Assembly (NCBI GenBank): GCA_022799315.1
Contig: JAAWOE010000005.1
Span: forward strand, 1 to 64,000
Reading direction: 5' to 3'
DNA: 64,000 nt
Source of the DNA: Clostridia bacterium
Lineage (GTDB): Bacteria; Bacillota; Clostridia; TANB77; CAG-508
Of this stretch, positions 55,531 through 64,000 are shown piece after piece (the first letter of the stretch is position 1; each line of letters begins with the position of its first letter). Under the pieces are notes generated by a model. The model saw nothing but the letters and a program-made list of their open reading frames with translations, was not told the DNA's origin and did not search any database. A program made the position numbers and the translations under genes.

Positions 55531-55890
55531 ATGGTAACAAAAACAGATAGAAAAGCTGAAAGAACAAGAAGACATATTCGTGTTCGTAGAAAAATAAGTG
55601 GAACAGCTGAATGTCCAAGATTATGTGTATACAGAAGTAATACAAATATTTATGCACAAATAATTGATGATGTTCAAGGAGTAACACTTGTTAGCGCTTC
55701 TACACTAGATAAAGAAGTTACAACAAAACATTCAAATAAAGCAGCAGCTAAAGAAGTAGGAACATTAATTGCAAAACGTGCTTTAGAAAAGAATATTAAA
55801 GATGTTGTATATGATAGAGGCGGATACATATACCATGGAATTATAAAAGAATTAGCAGAAGCTGCACGTGAGGCAGGACTTAACTTCTAA
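55531..55890 (+). CDS. rplR: Ribosomal protein L18
   Basis: 119 residues, [20 protein letters not shown] and [20 protein letters not shown], canonical. RBS AAAGGAGAAA. Confidence 0.97.
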   Translation: MVTKTDRKAERTRRHIRVRRKISGTAECPRLCVYRSNTNIYAQIIDDVQGVTLVSASTLDKEVTTKHSNKAAAKEVGTLIAKRALEKNIKDVVYDRGGYIYHGIIKELAEAAREAGLNF

Positions 55891-56019
55891 AAACGAAGTT
55901 TTTTAGAAGAATGAAGAGTGAATAGTGAATAATGAATGATTTACTATGAACTCTAAAAGAGAATAATTAGATATGTGAAATTATTCATTAAATAAGATAA
56001 GGAGGGAAAACAAATACCG

Positions 56020-56508
56020 ATGGAAGAAAATACAGTTGAATTAAAGGAAAAAGTTGTAGCGATTAACAGAGTTGCTAAAGTTGTAAAAGGTGGTAGAACT
56101 TTTCGTTTTAGTGCTGTTGTAGTAGTTGGAGATGGAGCAGGACACGTTGGTGTTGGAAACGGTAAAGCTGCTGAAGTTCCAGATGCTATTAAAAAAGCAA
56201 TTGAAGATGCTAAAAAGAATTTAGTTACTGTTCCAATCGTAGGAACAACAATTCCTCATGAATATGTTGGAAAATTTGGTAGTGCTAATGTTATGTTAAA
56301 ACCAGCTGCAGTTGGTACTGGAGTTATAGCAGGTGGTAGCGTAAGACCTGTTCTAGAACTTGCTGGTTATAAAGATATTAGAACAAAAGTTATAGGAACA
56401 AACAATCCTAGAAATGTTGTATATGCTACAATTAATGGTTTATCAAATATGAAAACAATTGAAGAAGTTGCTAAAAAAAGAGGAAAGAAAGTAGAAGAAA
56501 TCTTATAA
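56020..56508 (+). CDS. rpsE: Ribosomal protein S5
   Basis: 162 residues, with [20 protein letters not shown] and [32 protein letters not shown] is a strong RBS. The preceding gap has GAGTGAATAGTGAATAATGA and the inverse ATTATTCATT. Confidence 0.97.
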   Translation: MEENTVELKEKVVAINRVAKVVKGGRTFRFSAVVVVGDGAGHVGVGNGKAAEVPDAIKKAIEDAKKNLVTVPIVGTTIPHEYVGKFGSANVMLKPAAVGTGVIAGGSVRPVLELAGYKDIRTKVIGTNNPRNVVYATINGLSNMKTIEEVAKKRGKKVEEIL

Positions 56509-56660
56509 TAGAAGTTAGAGGTTAGAAGTTAGAGGTTGGAATAAGCTAACTATAAAGTCCTCTAAAACATAAAAATAAAATTTAATAGAATAAGAAGGTA
56601 GGAATTAGAAGGTTTTGAGAATCCAACCTCAAACATCTAACATCCAACCTCAAAATAAGG
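56506..56660. repeat. GGTTAGA-type heptad repeat in place of rpmD
   Basis: TAGAAGTTAGAGGTTAGAAG begins after the rpsE stop; AATCCAACCTCAAACATCTA and further units precede rplO. The rpmD (L30) gene normally lies between rpsE and rplO; no 60-codon ORF exists here. Confidence 0.8.
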
Positions 56661-56674
56661 GAGGTGCACTATTA

Positions 56675-57109
56675 ATGAAATTAGACGAATTAAGCCCAGC
56701 AGTTGCAAACCAAACTAGAAGAAGAGTTGGTCGTGGAGTTGGTTCAGGATTAGGAAAAACTTCTGGAAAAGGTCATAAAGGACAAAAAGCAAGATCTGGT
56801 GGAGGAGTAAGAAGAGGTTTTGAAGGTGGTCAAACACCATTATATAGAAGATTACCAAAAAGAGGATTTACTAATATTCATGCAAAAAATTATGTAGAAG
56901 TAACATTAACAATGTTAAATCAATCAAAAGCTACTGAAGTAAGTGCTGAAACATTGCTTGCAGAAAACATCATTTCAAAAGTAAATGATGGTATAGTAGT
57001 TCTTGCAACAGGTAACCTAGACAAAAAACTTACTGTAAAAGCAAAAAGATTCACAAAAACAGCTGCAGAAAAGATAGAAGCTGCAGGTGGAAAGATAGAG
57101 GTGATTTAA
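56675..57109 (+). CDS. rplO: Ribosomal protein L15
   Basis: 144 residues, [20 protein letters not shown] and [20 protein letters not shown], canonical. GGGAGGTG supports ATG 56675; the longer frame reads back into the repeat. It ends directly at the secY start. Confidence 0.96.
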   Translation: MKLDELSPAVANQTRRRVGRGVGSGLGKTSGKGHKGQKARSGGGVRRGFEGGQTPLYRRLPKRGFTNIHAKNYVEVTLTMLNQSKATEVSAETLLAENIISKVNDGIVVLATGNLDKKLTVKAKRFTKTAAEKIEAAGGKIEVI

Positions 57110-58429
57110 TTGTTTAAAACAATCAAAAATGCCTTAAAAACACCAGAAGTTAGAAAGAAATTATTATATACATTAGTATTAATTATAGTTTTTAGATTAG
57201 GATGTTTTATAACAATTCCTGGAGTAGATGCATTTGCATTAAATGAAGCGATGGGATCTGCAAATGGAATTGCGGGACTAATTAATATTATCTCTGGAGG
57301 AGCTTTCTCAAGATTTTCTATATTTGCAATGACAATAAGCCCATATATTACAGCATCAATTGTTATACAATTATTAGCAATGGTAATACCAGCTTTAGAA
57401 AGAATTGCAAAAGAAGGTGGAGAAGAAGGAAGACAAAAGATGAATAAATATACAAAAATTCTTACAATTGTACTTGCAATTGTAGAATCATTAGGAATTT
57501 ATTTATCTTACAAATCTTCTGGAATATTTGTTAATCCAGGATTCTTAACAGGAATGTTAGTTGTACTTTCATTAGTTGCAGGTACAGCACTTCTAATGTG
57601 GTTAGGAGAACAAATCACAAATAAAGGTATAGGAAATGGTATTTCAATAATTATCTTTATTGGTATTGTTTCAAGCTTACCATCAGTTGCAACTACTTTA
57701 TGGGGATTAGTATTTAGTGGTGGAACATTTAGTACAACAGGTCTACTAATAGCACTTGGAATTATTATAGGAGCAGTTATATTAGTAGCAGGTGTAGTAT
57801 TTGTTCAAACAGCTGAAAGAAGAGTTCCTGTACAATATTCTAAGAAAGTAGTGGGAAGAAAAATGGTAGGAGCACAAAATACACACATACCATTGAAACT
57901 TGCTATGGCAGGTGTAATGCCAGTTATTTTTGCAAGTAGCTTTATGACATTCCCAGCTATGATTTTACAAATATTTATAAAAAATATTGATACTGCTACA
58001 GGTTTCTGGGCAGGAGTATATAAATTCTCAATAGCAACATCAACATCAAATGTTCCAATTGGTTATTCTATAGCCAATGCTATTGTATATTTATTACTTA
58101 TTGTTGGATTTACATTCTTTTATACATATGCAACATTTAATCCAGCAGAAGTATCTAATAACATTAAAAGAAATGGCGGATTCATACCAGGAATTCGTGC
58201 AGGAAAACCAACAACAGATTATTTATCAGGAGTTATATCTAAGATAACATGGTTTGGAGGTTTCTTCTTAGCAGTAATAGCTATTCTTCCAATGTTATTA
58301 AGATTTACAGGATTAAACATTGCATTTGGAGGTACATCTATTCTTATTGTAGTAGGTGTAGCACTAGAAACAGTTCAACAATTAGAATCTCAACTTGTAA
58401 TGAGACATTACAAAGGATTCTTAAATTAA
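57110..58429 (+). CDS. secY: Preprotein translocase subunit SecY
   Basis: 439 residues with ten membrane helices; ITIPGVDAFALNEAMGSANG (first periplasmic loop and plug region), GNGISIIIFIGIVSSLP and NIKRNGGFIPGIRAGKPTTD are hallmarks. Start is TTG 57110 with GAGGTGATT inside rplO. A strong terminator follows. Confidence 0.97.
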   Translation: MFKTIKNALKTPEVRKKLLYTLVLIIVFRLGCFITIPGVDAFALNEAMGSANGIAGLINIISGGAFSRFSIFAMTISPYITASIVIQLLAMVIPALERIAKEGGEEGRQKMNKYTKILTIVLAIVESLGIYLSYKSSGIFVNPGFLTGMLVVLSLVAGTALLMWLGEQITNKGIGNGISIIIFIGIVSSLPSVATTLWGLVFSGGTFSTTGLLIALGIIIGAVILVAGVVFVQTAERRVPVQYSKKVVGRKMVGAQNTHIPLKLAMAGVMPVIFASSFMTFPAMILQIFIKNIDTATGFWAGVYKFSIATSTSNVPIGYSIANAIVYLLLIVGFTFFYTYATFNPAEVSNNIKRNGGFIPGIRAGKPTTDYLSGVISKITWFGGFFLAVIAILPMLLRFTGLNIAFGGTSILIVVGVALETVQQLESQLVMRHYKGFLN

Positions 58430-58440
58430 ATATAATAAAG

Positions 58441-58474
58441 AAAAATCGATGCCACTGGCATCGATTTTTTGTTA
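58441..58474 (+). terminator. Terminator after secY
   Basis: AAAAATCGATGCC and GGCATCGATTTTTT pair around ACT with a T-run, ending the first ribosomal transcript. Confidence 0.88.
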
Positions 58475-58545
58475 TTATAAAATCATTTTACAATTAATTA
58501 TTTTTATGGTATCATTAGATAAAATTTAAGTGTGGAGTCTTATAT

Positions 58546-59052
58546 ATGAATAAACCATTAATTATTGCAGGGTTTGCAGGAATAGGAAAAACAACATTAG
58601 CAAAGAAATATAAAAATGTAATTGATTTAGAATCTAGTATATATAAGTGGGATAATACAGGATTTGAAGATGTACCAGTTGAACAAAGAAAAGGAATAAT
58701 AAGAAAAGAAAATCCTAATTGGCCCAATAATTACATTGAAGAAATAAAAAAGCAAAGTTTAAATTATGATATAATTTTAGTATGGATACATCCAGATGTA
58801 TTAGAAATATATGACGAAAATAACATAGATTATGTACTTTGCTATCCAAATAAATCATCAATGAAAATATATGAAGAAAGATATAAAGAAAGAGGAAATA
58901 ATAAGGAGTATATAGATAAAGTAGTAAATACTTATGATTATAGATTAAAGCAATTTGAAGAAAAGAGTGCTCCTAAAATTATTTTGCAAGGAAATGAGAC
59001 ACTAGAAGATTATCTAATTAAGAATAATTATAAATTAATAAAGAGGGATTAA
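58546..59052 (+). CDS. P-loop nucleotide kinase-like protein, phage type
   Basis: 168 residues. MNKPLIIAGFAGIGKTTLAK has a full Walker A; KNVIDLESSIYKWDNTGFED and YDIILVWIHPDVLEIYDENN fit a small nucleoside/nucleotide kinase fold (NMP kinase-like). Similar proteins are common in phages. It lies between secY and adk, directly before the DUF1064 gene, with native base composition. The substrate is unknown. Confidence 0.7.
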   Translation: MNKPLIIAGFAGIGKTTLAKKYKNVIDLESSIYKWDNTGFEDVPVEQRKGIIRKENPNWPNNYIEEIKKQSLNYDIILVWIHPDVLEIYDENNIDYVLCYPNKSSMKIYEERYKERGNNKEYIDKVVNTYDYRLKQFEEKSAPKIILQGNETLEDYLIKNNYKLIKRD

Positions 59053-59053
59053 G

Positions 59054-59407
59054 ATGGAACATTGGAGTGTAGAAGATTATAAAGAGTATAACAATAAAGC
59101 TAGTAAAAAAACTAAATATAGAGCAAATAAAACATCTGTTGATGGACATACTTTTGATAGCAAAAAAGAAGCAGAATATTATTGTAATTTAAAAATGAGA
59201 TTACAAGCGCATGATATAAAGGGGTTTTGCTTGCAACCAATATTCATGTTAGCACCAGGACTTAAATATAAAGCAGACTTTATAATATTTAACAATGATA
59301 ATACTACAGAAGTTATAGATGTTAAAGGATATAAAACAAAAGAGTATATTGCAAAAAAGAAAGTATTTGAAGAAAAATACGACTTAAAAATAACAGAAAT
59401 TGAGTAA
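59054..59407 (+). CDS. DUF1064 family protein (phage-type nuclease-like)
   Basis: 117 residues. The pattern FDSKKEAEYYCNLKMRLQAH, QPIFMLAPGLKYKADFIIFN and EVIDVKGYKTKEYIAKKKVF is that of DUF1064, a phage protein with a PD-(D/E)XK-like core (Glu, Asp, and DVKG). Predicted nuclease (Holliday-junction-like) activity is a family inference. It is coupled to the upstream kinase gene (one base apart). Confidence 0.8.
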   Translation: MEHWSVEDYKEYNNKASKKTKYRANKTSVDGHTFDSKKEAEYYCNLKMRLQAHDIKGFCLQPIFMLAPGLKYKADFIIFNNDNTTEVIDVKGYKTKEYIAKKKVFEEKYDLKITEIE

Positions 59408-59413
59408 AAACTG

Positions 59414-59442
59414 TTGAATATTTATTAAAAAAGTTATATAGT
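59414..59442 (+). promoter_or_regulatory. Promoter of adk-map-infA
   Basis: TTGAAT (59414-59419), 17 bases and TATAGT (59437-59442). A short hairpin AGGGTATC/GATACTCT (about 59447-59468) follows in the leader. Confidence 0.65.
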
Positions 59443-59498
59443 ATTTAGGGTATCTTTTTAGATACTCTAAAATTAATTTATAAGGGAGTTTGAAAATT

Positions 59499-60167
59499 AT
59501 GAATATTATTATGCTAGGTGCTCAAGGTACTGGAAAAGGAACAGTTGCAGGGATTTTAAGTGAAAAATTAGGAATTCCTCAAATATCAACAGGAGATATT
59601 TTTAGAAAAAATGTAAAAGAAGAAACAGAGCTTGGTATTGAAGCAAATAAATATATGAAAACAGGAGCATTAGTTCCAGACGAAATTACAGTTCCAATGG
59701 TTGCAAATCGTTTAGAAGAAGATGACGCAAAAAACGGAGTTATATTAGACGGATTTCCAAGAACAATTGCTCAAGCAGAAAAATTAGATGAAATGTTAGC
59801 TAAAACAGGAAATAAAATAGATTTAGTTATTAACTTAACAACACCAAGAGAAGAAATTATAGAAAGAATTTTAACAAGAAGAGTATGCTCAAATCAAGCT
59901 TGTAAAGCAACATTTAACATCGTAATGAATCCACCAAAACAAGAAGGAATCTGCGATAAATGTGGTTCAAAATTAGTACAAAGAGAAGATGACACAAGTG
60001 AAGATGCAATTCGCAAAAGACTTGCAATTTATGATGAACAAACAAGTCCATTAGTTGATTACTATTCATCAAAAGGAGTATTAAGAACAGAAGAAGTAAG
60101 TACAAAATCAAATCATTTAGGAGCAGATGTTGCAAGAGAAGTTATAAGAGATATAAAAGGAGAATAG
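59499..60167 (+). CDS. adk: Adenylate kinase, zinc lid form
   Basis: 222 residues; MNIIMLGAQGTGKGTVAGIL (P-loop), DGFPRTIAQAEKLDEML, and a lid with CSNQACKATFN and CDKCGSK, four Cys for zinc. Gln9 replaces the usual Pro in the P-loop. GGGAG supports ATG 59499. Confidence 0.96.
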   Translation: MNIIMLGAQGTGKGTVAGILSEKLGIPQISTGDIFRKNVKEETELGIEANKYMKTGALVPDEITVPMVANRLEEDDAKNGVILDGFPRTIAQAEKLDEMLAKTGNKIDLVINLTTPREEIIERILTRRVCSNQACKATFNIVMNPPKQEGICDKCGSKLVQREDDTSEDAIRKRLAIYDEQTSPLVDYYSSKGVLRTEEVSTKSNHLGADVAREVIRDIKGE

Positions 60168-60173
60168 TAAATT

Positions 60174-60944
60174 ATGGTAGACATTAAATCAAAAAGGGAA
60201 ATTGAATTAATGAAAGAAGTTTGCCGAATTACTGCCTTAACACATAAAGCCATTGAAGAAGCAATAAAACCTGGTGTTACAACATTAGAATTAGATAGAA
60301 TTGCAGAAAAGACTATTAGGGAAAATGGAGGAATTCCTGCACAAAAGGGTTATCCGAGCGGGGAAAAGGGAGTTCCAAATTTTCCTGCTTCTATTTGCGC
60401 TTCAATAAATGATGAAGTAATACACGGAATCCCATCTTCTAGAGTAAAACTGAAAGAAGGAGACGTAATCAGTATTGACTTAGTAGCGTACAAAAATGGA
60501 TTTAATGGAGATGCTGCAAGAACATATATTGTAGGAAAAGGTTCGAAAAATGCTGAAAGGCTAGTAGAAATTACAAAACAAGCTTTTTTTGAAGGTATTA
60601 AATATGCTCGTGCTGGCAATAGAATTGGTGATGTTTGCCATGCTATAGGAGAATTTGTAGAAAAAAATGGATATAGTGTAGTAAAAGAATTTCAAGGACA
60701 TGGAATAGGTAGAAGTATGCATGAAGATCCAGGTATTCCAAACTATGGAAAGCAAGGTAAAGGAATAAAGCTTGAACCTGGCATGACTCTAGCAATAGAA
60801 CCTATGGTTATAGAGAAAAATCCAGACATTTTAGTGTTAGATGATGGATGGACAATAATAACAGAAGATGGTAGCTTAGCAGCGCATTATGAAAATACAA
60901 TTTTAATTACAGAAAAAGAGCCAGAAATATTGACAATTATTTAA
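60174..60944 (+). CDS. map: Methionine aminopeptidase, type I
   Basis: 256 residues, with FPASICASINDEVIHGIPSS, metal ligands in SIDLVAYKNGFNGDAARTY (Asp, Asp), GHGIGRSMHEDPGIPNYG (His) and IEPM / EDGSLAAHYENTI (Glu). Removes initiator methionine. GGAGAATAG is the RBS, six bases after adk. Confidence 0.97.
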   Translation: MVDIKSKREIELMKEVCRITALTHKAIEEAIKPGVTTLELDRIAEKTIRENGGIPAQKGYPSGEKGVPNFPASICASINDEVIHGIPSSRVKLKEGDVISIDLVAYKNGFNGDAARTYIVGKGSKNAERLVEITKQAFFEGIKYARAGNRIGDVCHAIGEFVEKNGYSVVKEFQGHGIGRSMHEDPGIPNYGKQGKGIKLEPGMTLAIEPMVIEKNPDILVLDDGWTIITEDGSLAAHYENTILITEKEPEILTII

Positions 60945-61014
60945 AGGTGTTATATAATATATAAGCTAATTGTGTAAACTTAATAAAAAAACTAATTAAG
61001 GAGTGAGAAAAACA

Positions 61015-61233
61015 TTGGCAAAAGAAGATATAATCGAGGTTGAGGGAACTGTTGTTGAAACATTACCAAACACAAATTTTAAAGTTGAACTAGAAAATGG
61101 ACATCAAATATTAGCACATATTTCTGGAAAACTTAGAATGAATTATATAAAAATATTACCAGGAGATAAAGTTAAAGTGGAATTATCACCATATGACTTA
61201 TCAAGAGGAAGAATTACATGGAGAGCAAAATAG
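61015..61233 (+). CDS. infA: Translation initiation factor IF-1
   Basis: 72 residues, (M)[19 protein letters not shown] and [20 protein letters not shown], canonical S1 fold. Start is TTG 61015 with GGAGTGAG upstream. Confidence 0.96.
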   Translation: MAKEDIIEVEGTVVETLPNTNFKVELENGHQILAHISGKLRMNYIKILPGDKVKVELSPYDLSRGRITWRAK

Positions 61234-61297
61234 AATAATCTATTTTAATCATATATTAACCCAGTAAGTATTTATTAATTACAGGAGGTGTAGGAAG

Positions 61298-61411
61298 ATG
61301 AAAGTAAGACCATCAGTAAAACCAATTTGCGAAAAATGCAAAGTTATAAAAAGAAAAGGAAAAATAAGAGTTATTTGCGAAAATCCTAAACACAAACAAA
61401 GACAAGGTTAA
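61298..61411 (+). CDS. rpmJ: Ribosomal protein L36, zinc-binding form
   Basis: 37 residues: [20 protein letters not shown], then [15 protein letters not shown]. The CxxC, Cys and His are the zinc ligands of the C+ form. RBS AGGAGGTG. Confidence 0.96.
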   Translation: MKVRPSVKPICEKCKVIKRKGKIRVICENPKHKQRQG

Positions 61412-61617
61412 TTTTATAATATTTTTTGATATTAACACAAAACTATGAAGCGGCTGAATAAAAAGTAGTTTTGTGTTTATATACATTTATGTCGGACTAT
61501 TTAATAAACTATATAATTTTGTATTATACGAAATTATATACATTTCAGTATTAAATATAAGACAAAACAAAATAAAAAAGATTACAAAACAAATATAATT
61601 TGGAGGTGCTAAAATTT
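61412..61617. other. Gap before rpsM with a 12-bp stem-loop
   Basis: AACACAAAACTA and TAGTTTTGTGTT (61434-61477) form a stem around a 20-base loop containing GAAGCGGCTGAATAAAAAG. A/T-rich sequence follows, so it may be a partial terminator. No gene is visible; the rpsM RBS GGAGGTG is at the end. Confidence 0.55.
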
Positions 61618-61989
61618 ATGGCTCGTATAGCAGGAATTGATTTACCTAGAGAAAAAAGAGTAGAAATAGGACTAACATACATTTATGGAATAGGTGTTGC
61701 AAGTTCTAGAAAAATTCTAGAAAAAGCTGGGGTAAATCCAGACACAAGAGTAAAAGATTTAACAGACGAACAAGTTAACAGTATTAGAAAAGTTATGGAC
61801 GAAGATGAATACAAAGTAGAAGGTGACTTAAGAAGAGAAGTAGCTTTAAATATTAAAAGACTTACAGAAATCGGATGTTATAGAGGATTAAGACATAGAA
61901 GAGGACTACCTGTAAGAGGACAAAGAACAAAAACTAATGCTCGTACAAGAAAAGGTCCAAGAAAATTAGTTAGTAAAAGTAAAAAATAA
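61618..61989 (+). CDS. rpsM: Ribosomal protein S13
   Basis: 123 residues, [20 protein letters not shown] and [23 protein letters not shown] 61618 follows GGAGGTGCT. Confidence 0.97.
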   Translation: MARIAGIDLPREKRVEIGLTYIYGIGVASSRKILEKAGVNPDTRVKDLTDEQVNSIRKVMDEDEYKVEGDLRREVALNIKRLTEIGCYRGLRHRRGLPVRGQRTKTNARTRKGPRKLVSKSKK

Positions 61990-62005
61990 GGAGGTATAAA
62001 ACCAA

Positions 62006-62404
62006 ATGGCTAATAAAAAAACTGTAGCAAAGAAAACACCTAGAAGAAATAGAAAAAATATTGAAAAAGGTGCTGCACATATTCATTCAAGTTTTAATAA
62101 TACAATCGTTACAATTACTGATACACAAGGAAACGTTATTTCTTGGGCAAGTGCCGGAGAATTAGGTTTCAAAGGTTCAAGAAAATCAACACCATTTGCT
62201 GCTGGAGAAGCTGCTGAAACAGCTGCAAAAGCAGGTATGGAACACGGATTAAAAACTGTTGAAGTATTTGTAAAAGGACCAGGTTCTGGTCGTGAAGCAG
62301 CAATTAGATCATTACAAACAGCAGGTCTAGAAATTAGTGCAATTAAAGATGTAACACCAATACCACATAATGGATGTAGACCACCAAAAAGAAGAAGAGT
62401 GTAA
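62006..62404 (+). CDS. rpsK: Ribosomal protein S11
   Basis: 132 residues, [20 protein letters not shown] and [16 protein letters not shown], canonical. RBS AAGGAGGT. Confidence 0.97.
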   Translation: MANKKTVAKKTPRRNRKNIEKGAAHIHSSFNNTIVTITDTQGNVISWASAGELGFKGSRKSTPFAAGEAAETAAKAGMEHGLKTVEVFVKGPGSGREAAIRSLQTAGLEISAIKDVTPIPHNGCRPPKRRRV

Positions 62405-62474
62405 AAAGTGCTTCGCACTAGTTAATAATGAATAGTGAATATTATTCACTAAGTTTATTGAAAGGAGAAATAAA

Positions 62475-63101
62475 ATGGCTAGATATAAAGATGAACAATG
62501 TCGTATTTGCCGTAGAGAAGGTCAAAAACTTTTCTTAAAAGGTGAAAGATGTTATTCTGATAAATGTTCTGTTTCTAGAAGAAATTATGGACCAGGACAA
62601 CATGGACAAAAGAAAGCTAAGCTTTCTGAATATGGTACTCAATTAAGAGAAAAACAAAAAACAAAATCATTCTATGGAGTTGGAGAAAAACAATTTAGAA
62701 AATACTTTGAAATGGCTTCAAATAAAAAAGGAGTTACTGGTGAAAACTTACTTCAAATCTTAGAAAGTAGATTAGATAACGTAGTTTACAGATTAGGATA
62801 TGGTGCATCACGTGCACAAGCAAGACAAGTAGTAAATCATGGACTATTTGAAGTAAACGGACACAAAGTAGATATAGCATCTTACTTAGTAAAACCAGGA
62901 GATGTTATTGCCGTTAGAGAAATCAAAAAAGACAAAGCAATTGTAAAACAAAATGTTGAAGCAAATTCTGCAAGACCAGTACCAGCATGGCTTGAAAAAG
63001 ATGCCGAAAAATTAGGTGGAAAAGTAGTAAGACTAGCATCTAGAGAAGATATAGATTTACCAGTACAAGAACACTTAATAGTAGAGTTATACTCTAAATA
63101 G
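62475..63101 (+). CDS. rpsD: Ribosomal protein S4, zinc-binding form
   Basis: 208 residues. [20 protein letters not shown] and DKC give the four Cys of the C+ form; an S4 domain follows ([20 protein letters not shown]). RBS AAAGGAGAAA. A short TAATAATGAATAGTGAATAT palindromic motif precedes it at about 62422. Confidence 0.97.
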   Translation: MARYKDEQCRICRREGQKLFLKGERCYSDKCSVSRRNYGPGQHGQKKAKLSEYGTQLREKQKTKSFYGVGEKQFRKYFEMASNKKGVTGENLLQILESRLDNVVYRLGYGASRAQARQVVNHGLFEVNGHKVDIASYLVKPGDVIAVREIKKDKAIVKQNVEANSARPVPAWLEKDAEKLGGKVVRLASREDIDLPVQEHLIVELYSK

Positions 63102-63208
63102 TAATTGGAAGTTAGATGTTGGAAGTTGGAGGTTAGATATTAAGAAACTTTTCAAAGAGCAAATCTTAAAATTCGAACTTCAAACCTCAAACCTCTAATA
63201 TCCATATA
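63101..63208. repeat. GGTTAGA-type heptad repeat, copy between rpsD and rpoA
   Basis: TGGAAGTTAGATGTTGGAAG with further units starts after the rpsD stop; ACTTCAAACCTCAAACCTCT lies before the rpoA RBS. Confidence 0.78.
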
Positions 63209-63219
63209 GGGAGGTAAAA

Positions 63220-64000
63220 ATGATAGAATTTGAAAAGCCAAATATTGAATGTTTAGAAATAAATGATGATAGTAATTATGCAAAATTTGTTTGTGAACCA
63301 CTTGAAAGAGGATATGGTGTAACAATAGGAAATTCTTTAAGAAGAATTTTACTTTCATCACTTCCTGGAAGCGCTATAACAAGTGTAAAAATTGATGGCG
63401 TAGTACACGAATTTTCTACAATACCAAATGTAGTAGAAGATGTACCAGAAATAGTAATTAATTTGAAAAATGTTAGATTAAAAACATTTGATAATGAAGA
63501 AAAAATGATAAGAATTGATTTTAAAGGCGAAGGTGAAGTAACAGCAGCTGATATTATAACAGATAGTTCAGTAGAAATACTAAACCCAGACTTACATATT
63601 GCAACTGTTTCAGAAGGTGGACACCTAAAAATGGAAATGACAGTTGAAAAAGGTAGAGGTTATAATAGTGCTGCAAAGAACAAAAAACCAAATCAAGATA
63701 TATCAGTATTACCAATTGACTCAATCTATACACCAGTAAAAAAAGTCAACTATTCAGTAGAAAATACTAGAGTAGGGCAAATGGTTGATTTTGATAAATT
63801 AATTATTGAAGTTTGGACAGACGGAAGCCTAAAAGCAGACGAAGCATTAAGCCTTGCTGCTAAAGTTATGACAGGACATTTAGAAATATTTATAGATTTA
63901 TCTGAAGCAACTAAAAATACACAAGTAATGGTTGAAAAAGAAGAATCTAAGAAAGAAAAAGTTCTAGAAATGTCAATTGAAGATTTAGAGTTATCTGTTC
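63220..64000 (+). CDS. rpoA: RNA polymerase subunit alpha (3' end outside window)
   Basis: The ORF starts [20 protein letters not shown] with AGGGAGGT upstream and includes [20 protein letters not shown], the alpha N-terminal dimerisation motif, and [12 protein letters not shown] [20 protein letters not shown]. It runs off the window after about 260 codons, near the linker to the C-terminal domain. Confidence 0.97.
   Translation, partial: MIEFEKPNIECLEINDDSNYAKFVCEPLERGYGVTIGNSLRRILLSSLPGSAITSVKIDGVVHEFSTIPNVVEDVPEIVINLKNVRLKTFDNEEKMIRIDFKGEGEVTAADIITDSSVEILNPDLHIATVSEGGHLKMEMTVEKGRGYNSAAKNKKPNQDISVLPIDSIYTPVKKVNYSVENTRVGQMVDFDKLIIEVWTDGSLKADEALSLAAKVMTGHLEIFIDLSEATKNTQVMVEKEESKKEKVLEMSIEDLELSV

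Noticed and set aside
1..64000. tRNA or rRNA genes, including a suppressor tRNA for CGGN
   Set aside because: I saw no T-loop GTTCRANYC with a matching acceptor stem anywhere in the window, so the proposed decoder must lie elsewhere.

Overview
The window is AT-rich (about 30% G+C by eye) and comes from an anaerobic, spore-forming Firmicute, most likely an uncultured gut clostridium. Sporulation genes are spread through it: bofA, pdaA, yqfC, yqfD, an alpha/beta SASP, spoIVB, and spoVG with a near-perfect sigma-H promoter. The gene orders yqfC-yqfD-ybeY-dgkA-era-yqzL-recO and S10-spc-alpha are also typical of Firmicutes.

Layout. 0-2.5 kb: the tail of a sortase-anchored surface protein, a cation exchanger, a DUF2508 protein and BofA. 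2.5-11 kb: glmS with its ribozyme, a Bax-inhibitor-1 protein, hpt, an apparently free-standing small RNA, uvrC, an internally deleted IspH remnant, a hicBA toxin-antitoxin pair and two RNA-modification enzymes. 11-14 kb: an agr quorum-sensing locus with its signal peptide. 14.4-28.4 kb: sortase B, a large repeat-HTH protein, pdaA, the yqf-era-recO cluster, hpf, a SASP and a HAD phosphatase. 28.5-40.2 kb: a divergent Tad-like type IV pilus/secretion operon with two MinD-like proteins, a CpaF ATPase, a TadB/TadC-like fusion and a run of small pilin-like proteins, several beginning with a MENASKAL-like motif. 40.6-46 kb: spoIVB, murC, spoVG and three single-gene cassettes of higher G+C. 46.2-64 kb: the S10-spc-alpha ribosomal operon. 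It lacks rpmD at the usual place, carries two phage-like ORFs between secY and adk, and is full of intergenic repeats.

Main observation. Five otherwise intact genes (repeat-HTH protein, yqfD, a Cof-type HAD phosphatase, a MinD-like gene of the Tad operon, spoIVB) are each broken by +1 frameshifts, six in all. At every one the codon in frame is CGG, and dropping its C restores the frame as a glycine codon GGA or GGT. My by-eye scan of the other AT-rich genes found no in-frame CGG at all, although CGT, CGC and CGA are used as sense codons. In-frame CGG read as an ordinary codon occurs only in five genes of foreign-looking composition. This suggests that CGG is not a normal arginine codon here and that CGGN is read as glycine with a +1 shift, by four-base decoding or by skipping the C. 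A sequencing artefact must still be excluded. The glycine is supported by the HAD ATGR-type motif and by the protein's own repeats, and in SpoIVB the catalytic residues lie only after the shift.

The cassettes of foreign composition (3-476, 14466-15272, 41993-42415, 44555-45388, 45585-45908) look like recent imports. For the four complete ones I see a hairpin terminator, and three have a clear promoter of their own.
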